Shown here in pieces: positions 5,655 to 6,492 of a DNA stretch of 6,492 nucleotides. The stretch lies in the NCBI GenBank assembly GCA_007128555.1, contig SKXF01000198.1, positions 1-6,492 on the forward strand, given 5' to 3'. A program made the position numbers and the translations under genes. Each line of letters opens with the position of its first letter. Positions within the stretch are counted from its first letter, which is position 1. The notes under the pieces are model-generated. The model was not told where the DNA came from. It was given only the letters and a program-made list of their open reading frames with translations, and searched no databases. The DNA comes from Clostridia bacterium. Its GTDB lineage: Bacteria; Bacillota_E; SLMV01; PUMD01.

Positions 5655-5834
5655 ATGACGACAATATCCACCCCGATCCGGGTGCGCGCGTCATGCGGGG
5701 GCGATGCACTGTTTGAGGGTGCGATCTTTGTTCTACGGGATGCCTACATACTGGACAGGACCATGGTGGAGGAGAAGACCATTGACCGGGTTATCGACGG
5801 GTTCGCCATTCTCAGGGAATTTCAGTGCCCCTGA
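5655..5834 (+). CDS. 59-residue ORF of unknown function, possibly a gene remnant
   Basis: ATG at 5655 to TGA at 5832-5834. The protein has sensible composition: a short N-terminus (MTTISTPIRVRASCGG), then an apparently helical region with alternating charged and hydrophobic residues (about 18-55: LFEGAIFVLRDAYILDR, EEKTIDRVIDGFAILREF). I do not recognise the family. No ribosome site precedes the ATG and the frame stays open upstream into the GTPase leader, so the start is uncertain. It lies just upstream of, and on the same strand as, the broken nucleotidyltransferase. It may be the remnant of a partner gene or the 5' part of a longer decayed gene, since a plausible stretch (CSGGCEQFAIEKSEV) continues in another frame to 5907. 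The opposite strand carries no better candidate. Confidence 0.4.
   Translation: MTTISTPIRVRASCGGDALFEGAIFVLRDAYILDRTMVEEKTIDRVIDGFAILREFQCP
5674..5684. repeat. Right copy of the 11-base direct repeat flanking the GTPase island
   Basis: CGATCCGGGTG, the same sequence and orientation as 4142-4152, about 25 bases outside the AT-rich segment. It is also part of an inverted repeat, CACCC-N6-GGGTG (5669-5684). Confidence 0.4.
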
Positions 5835-5923
5835 AGGCATAGGAGGATCCCGGGATATCTGCTCGGGTGGCTGTGAGCAGTTTGCGATAGAAAAGTCCGA
5901 AGTGTAGTTCTGAATAGCCCCTG

Positions 5924-6292
5924 ATGCAGCTTTCCCTGCACCACGATAAGCGCTACGATTTTGCCCGCAAGGGAAGTGCATCACCGGCCATACTTGATGG
6001 GTATCTCCGCCTCTTCCATGAACCGGAGCTTCACTACAGCCTTATCGGATTGGGTTACTTCGGCTCGTACGCGAAGGGTAACCGGGGCGTCGGAAGCAAT
6101 CTTGATATCGTTGATCGTGTTAGACCTCTCTGCCCTTCGAGAAACGCGCTACCCGTTCTGATTCCACTGGGCTTCCCGTCCCCGTTGATGTTCTGTCTAC
6201 ACCGAGGAAGCGTACAGCGCACTCCAGACCAGAGCCAGGGGGGACCTTTCCCGGAGGTACTCCGAAGCGAAACCACCTGGATCTTCCCCTGA
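5924..6292 (+). pseudogene. Frameshifted nucleotidyltransferase (MNT-type, polymerase-beta fold)
   Basis: The frame from 5924 encodes the core motif YFGSYAKGNRGVGSNLDIV (about residues 45-63), the GS...(D)xD signature of minimal nucleotidyltransferases, which transfer nucleotides to proteins or small molecules and often act with HEPN partners. The first catalytic Asp is replaced by Asn (Asn59, codon 6098-6100), leaving NLD instead of DxD. The homology then changes frame. FEKRATRSDSTGLPVPVDVL continues from 6136 in a second frame, YTEEAYSALQTRARG from 6198 in a third, and GGPFPEVLRSETTWIFP up to the TGA at 6290-6292 returns to the first. Together these rebuild the usual order of the family: core motif, LPVPVDVLVYT strand, and C-terminal E.xWIxP. 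Three apparent one-base losses (6108-6135, near 6196, and in the G6 run 6238-6243) plus the missing Asp point to a dead gene. Sequencing error could explain some indels. The true 5' end is unknown. Confidence 0.72.
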
Positions 6293-6492
6293 CCGACCGG
6301 GTCACAGGGGGCAGAGACGGTCCCGCACTCGTCTTTATCACAGCAGGACAGGCGCACTCCTCGGCTCAAATCAGCCAGAAGAGTGCGCTACCCGCGCCCC
6401 TGCCCATCCAGACCTGTATGTCATGACCCGATCTTCATCGGCACCAATGTATCAGGGGAACCCTTACTCTTTCTCCCCCTTGCTGACGTAGA
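6293..6492. other. Right-end spacer without a recognisable gene
   Basis: Apart from the hairpin at 6352-6388 I see no gene, RNA or promoter here. Plus-strand frames are short and broken (a stop follows near 6425), and the minus-strand frames covering it are antisense to the nucleotidyltransferase remnant. Confidence 0.5.
6352..6388. repeat. Imperfect hairpin downstream of the nucleotidyltransferase remnant
   Basis: Outer arms GCGCACTC (6352-6359) and GAGTGCGC (6381-6388) pair perfectly. An inner GGCT (6363-6366) and AGCC (6373-6376) extend the fold around a 6-base loop. There is no T-run on either side, so it is not a standard intrinsic terminator, though it could still end transcription of the plus-strand remnant. 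It could also be a mobile-element end. Confidence 0.45.

Noticed and set aside
4018..5758. TACTGGACA occurring three times (4019, 5282, 5749)
   Set aside because: Only 9-10 bases, irregular spacing, and two copies fall within unrelated reading frames; no repeat unit surrounds them.
1..6492. tRNA genes, rRNA genes, CRISPR arrays and transposases
   Set aside because: No T-arm-like consensus with pairing arms, no regularly spaced repeats and no transposase motif were seen on either strand.

Overview
The window comes from a bacterial chromosome. Most of it is GC-rich: a hand count of bases 2581-2640 gives about 70% G+C. Genes are closely packed on the minus strand and several have strong Shine-Dalgarno sites (AGGAGG-type). 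The organism cannot be named from this sequence alone. The gene set (Eis-like acetyltransferase, APH(6)-type kinase, RimJ/RimL acetyltransferase, prolyl-aminopeptidase-like hydrolase) is typical of free-living, drug-exposed soil or sediment bacteria, but that is weak inference.

Left part, 1-3679: four minus-strand genes read in the order RimJ/RimL-type GNAT (3679-3098), Eis-type N-acetyltransferase (3105-1879), APH(6)/hydroxyurea-kinase-like phosphotransferase (1812-907), and a membrane-anchored alpha/beta hydrolase that runs off the window edge (807-1). The first two overlap by 8 bases, the third follows closely, and the fourth lies 99 bases further on with its own ribosome binding site. Three of the four belong to families that acetylate or phosphorylate small molecules, including aminoglycosides, so the set reads as a putative drug- or metabolite-modification operon.

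Middle, 3680-4293: no convincing full-size gene. It holds a cluster of small inverted repeats and a possible extended -10 promoter ahead of the operon, a near-perfect 14-base palindrome at 4018-4031, and a doubtful 44-residue hydrophobic reading frame (4166-4300) that abuts the next gene.

4294-5574 (minus): a single gene for a GTPase with a C-terminal hydrophobic DUF697-type domain. It is visibly AT-richer than everything around it (bases 4441-4500 are about 42% G+C), and the shift to GC-rich DNA is abrupt on both sides. Overlapping palindromes mark its 3' boundary, and an 11-base direct repeat (CGATCCGGGTG, at 4142-4152 and 5674-5684) brackets the segment. This looks like an imported single-gene island. 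It is the most interesting part of the window.

5655-6492 (plus): remnants. There is a 59-residue reading frame of unknown function, then a nucleotidyltransferase (minimal MNT type) broken by three apparent one-base deletions and lacking one catalytic aspartate, then a long imperfect hairpin. The right end looks like decaying accessory DNA. No rRNA, tRNA or CRISPR array was found, and no transposase was recognised.
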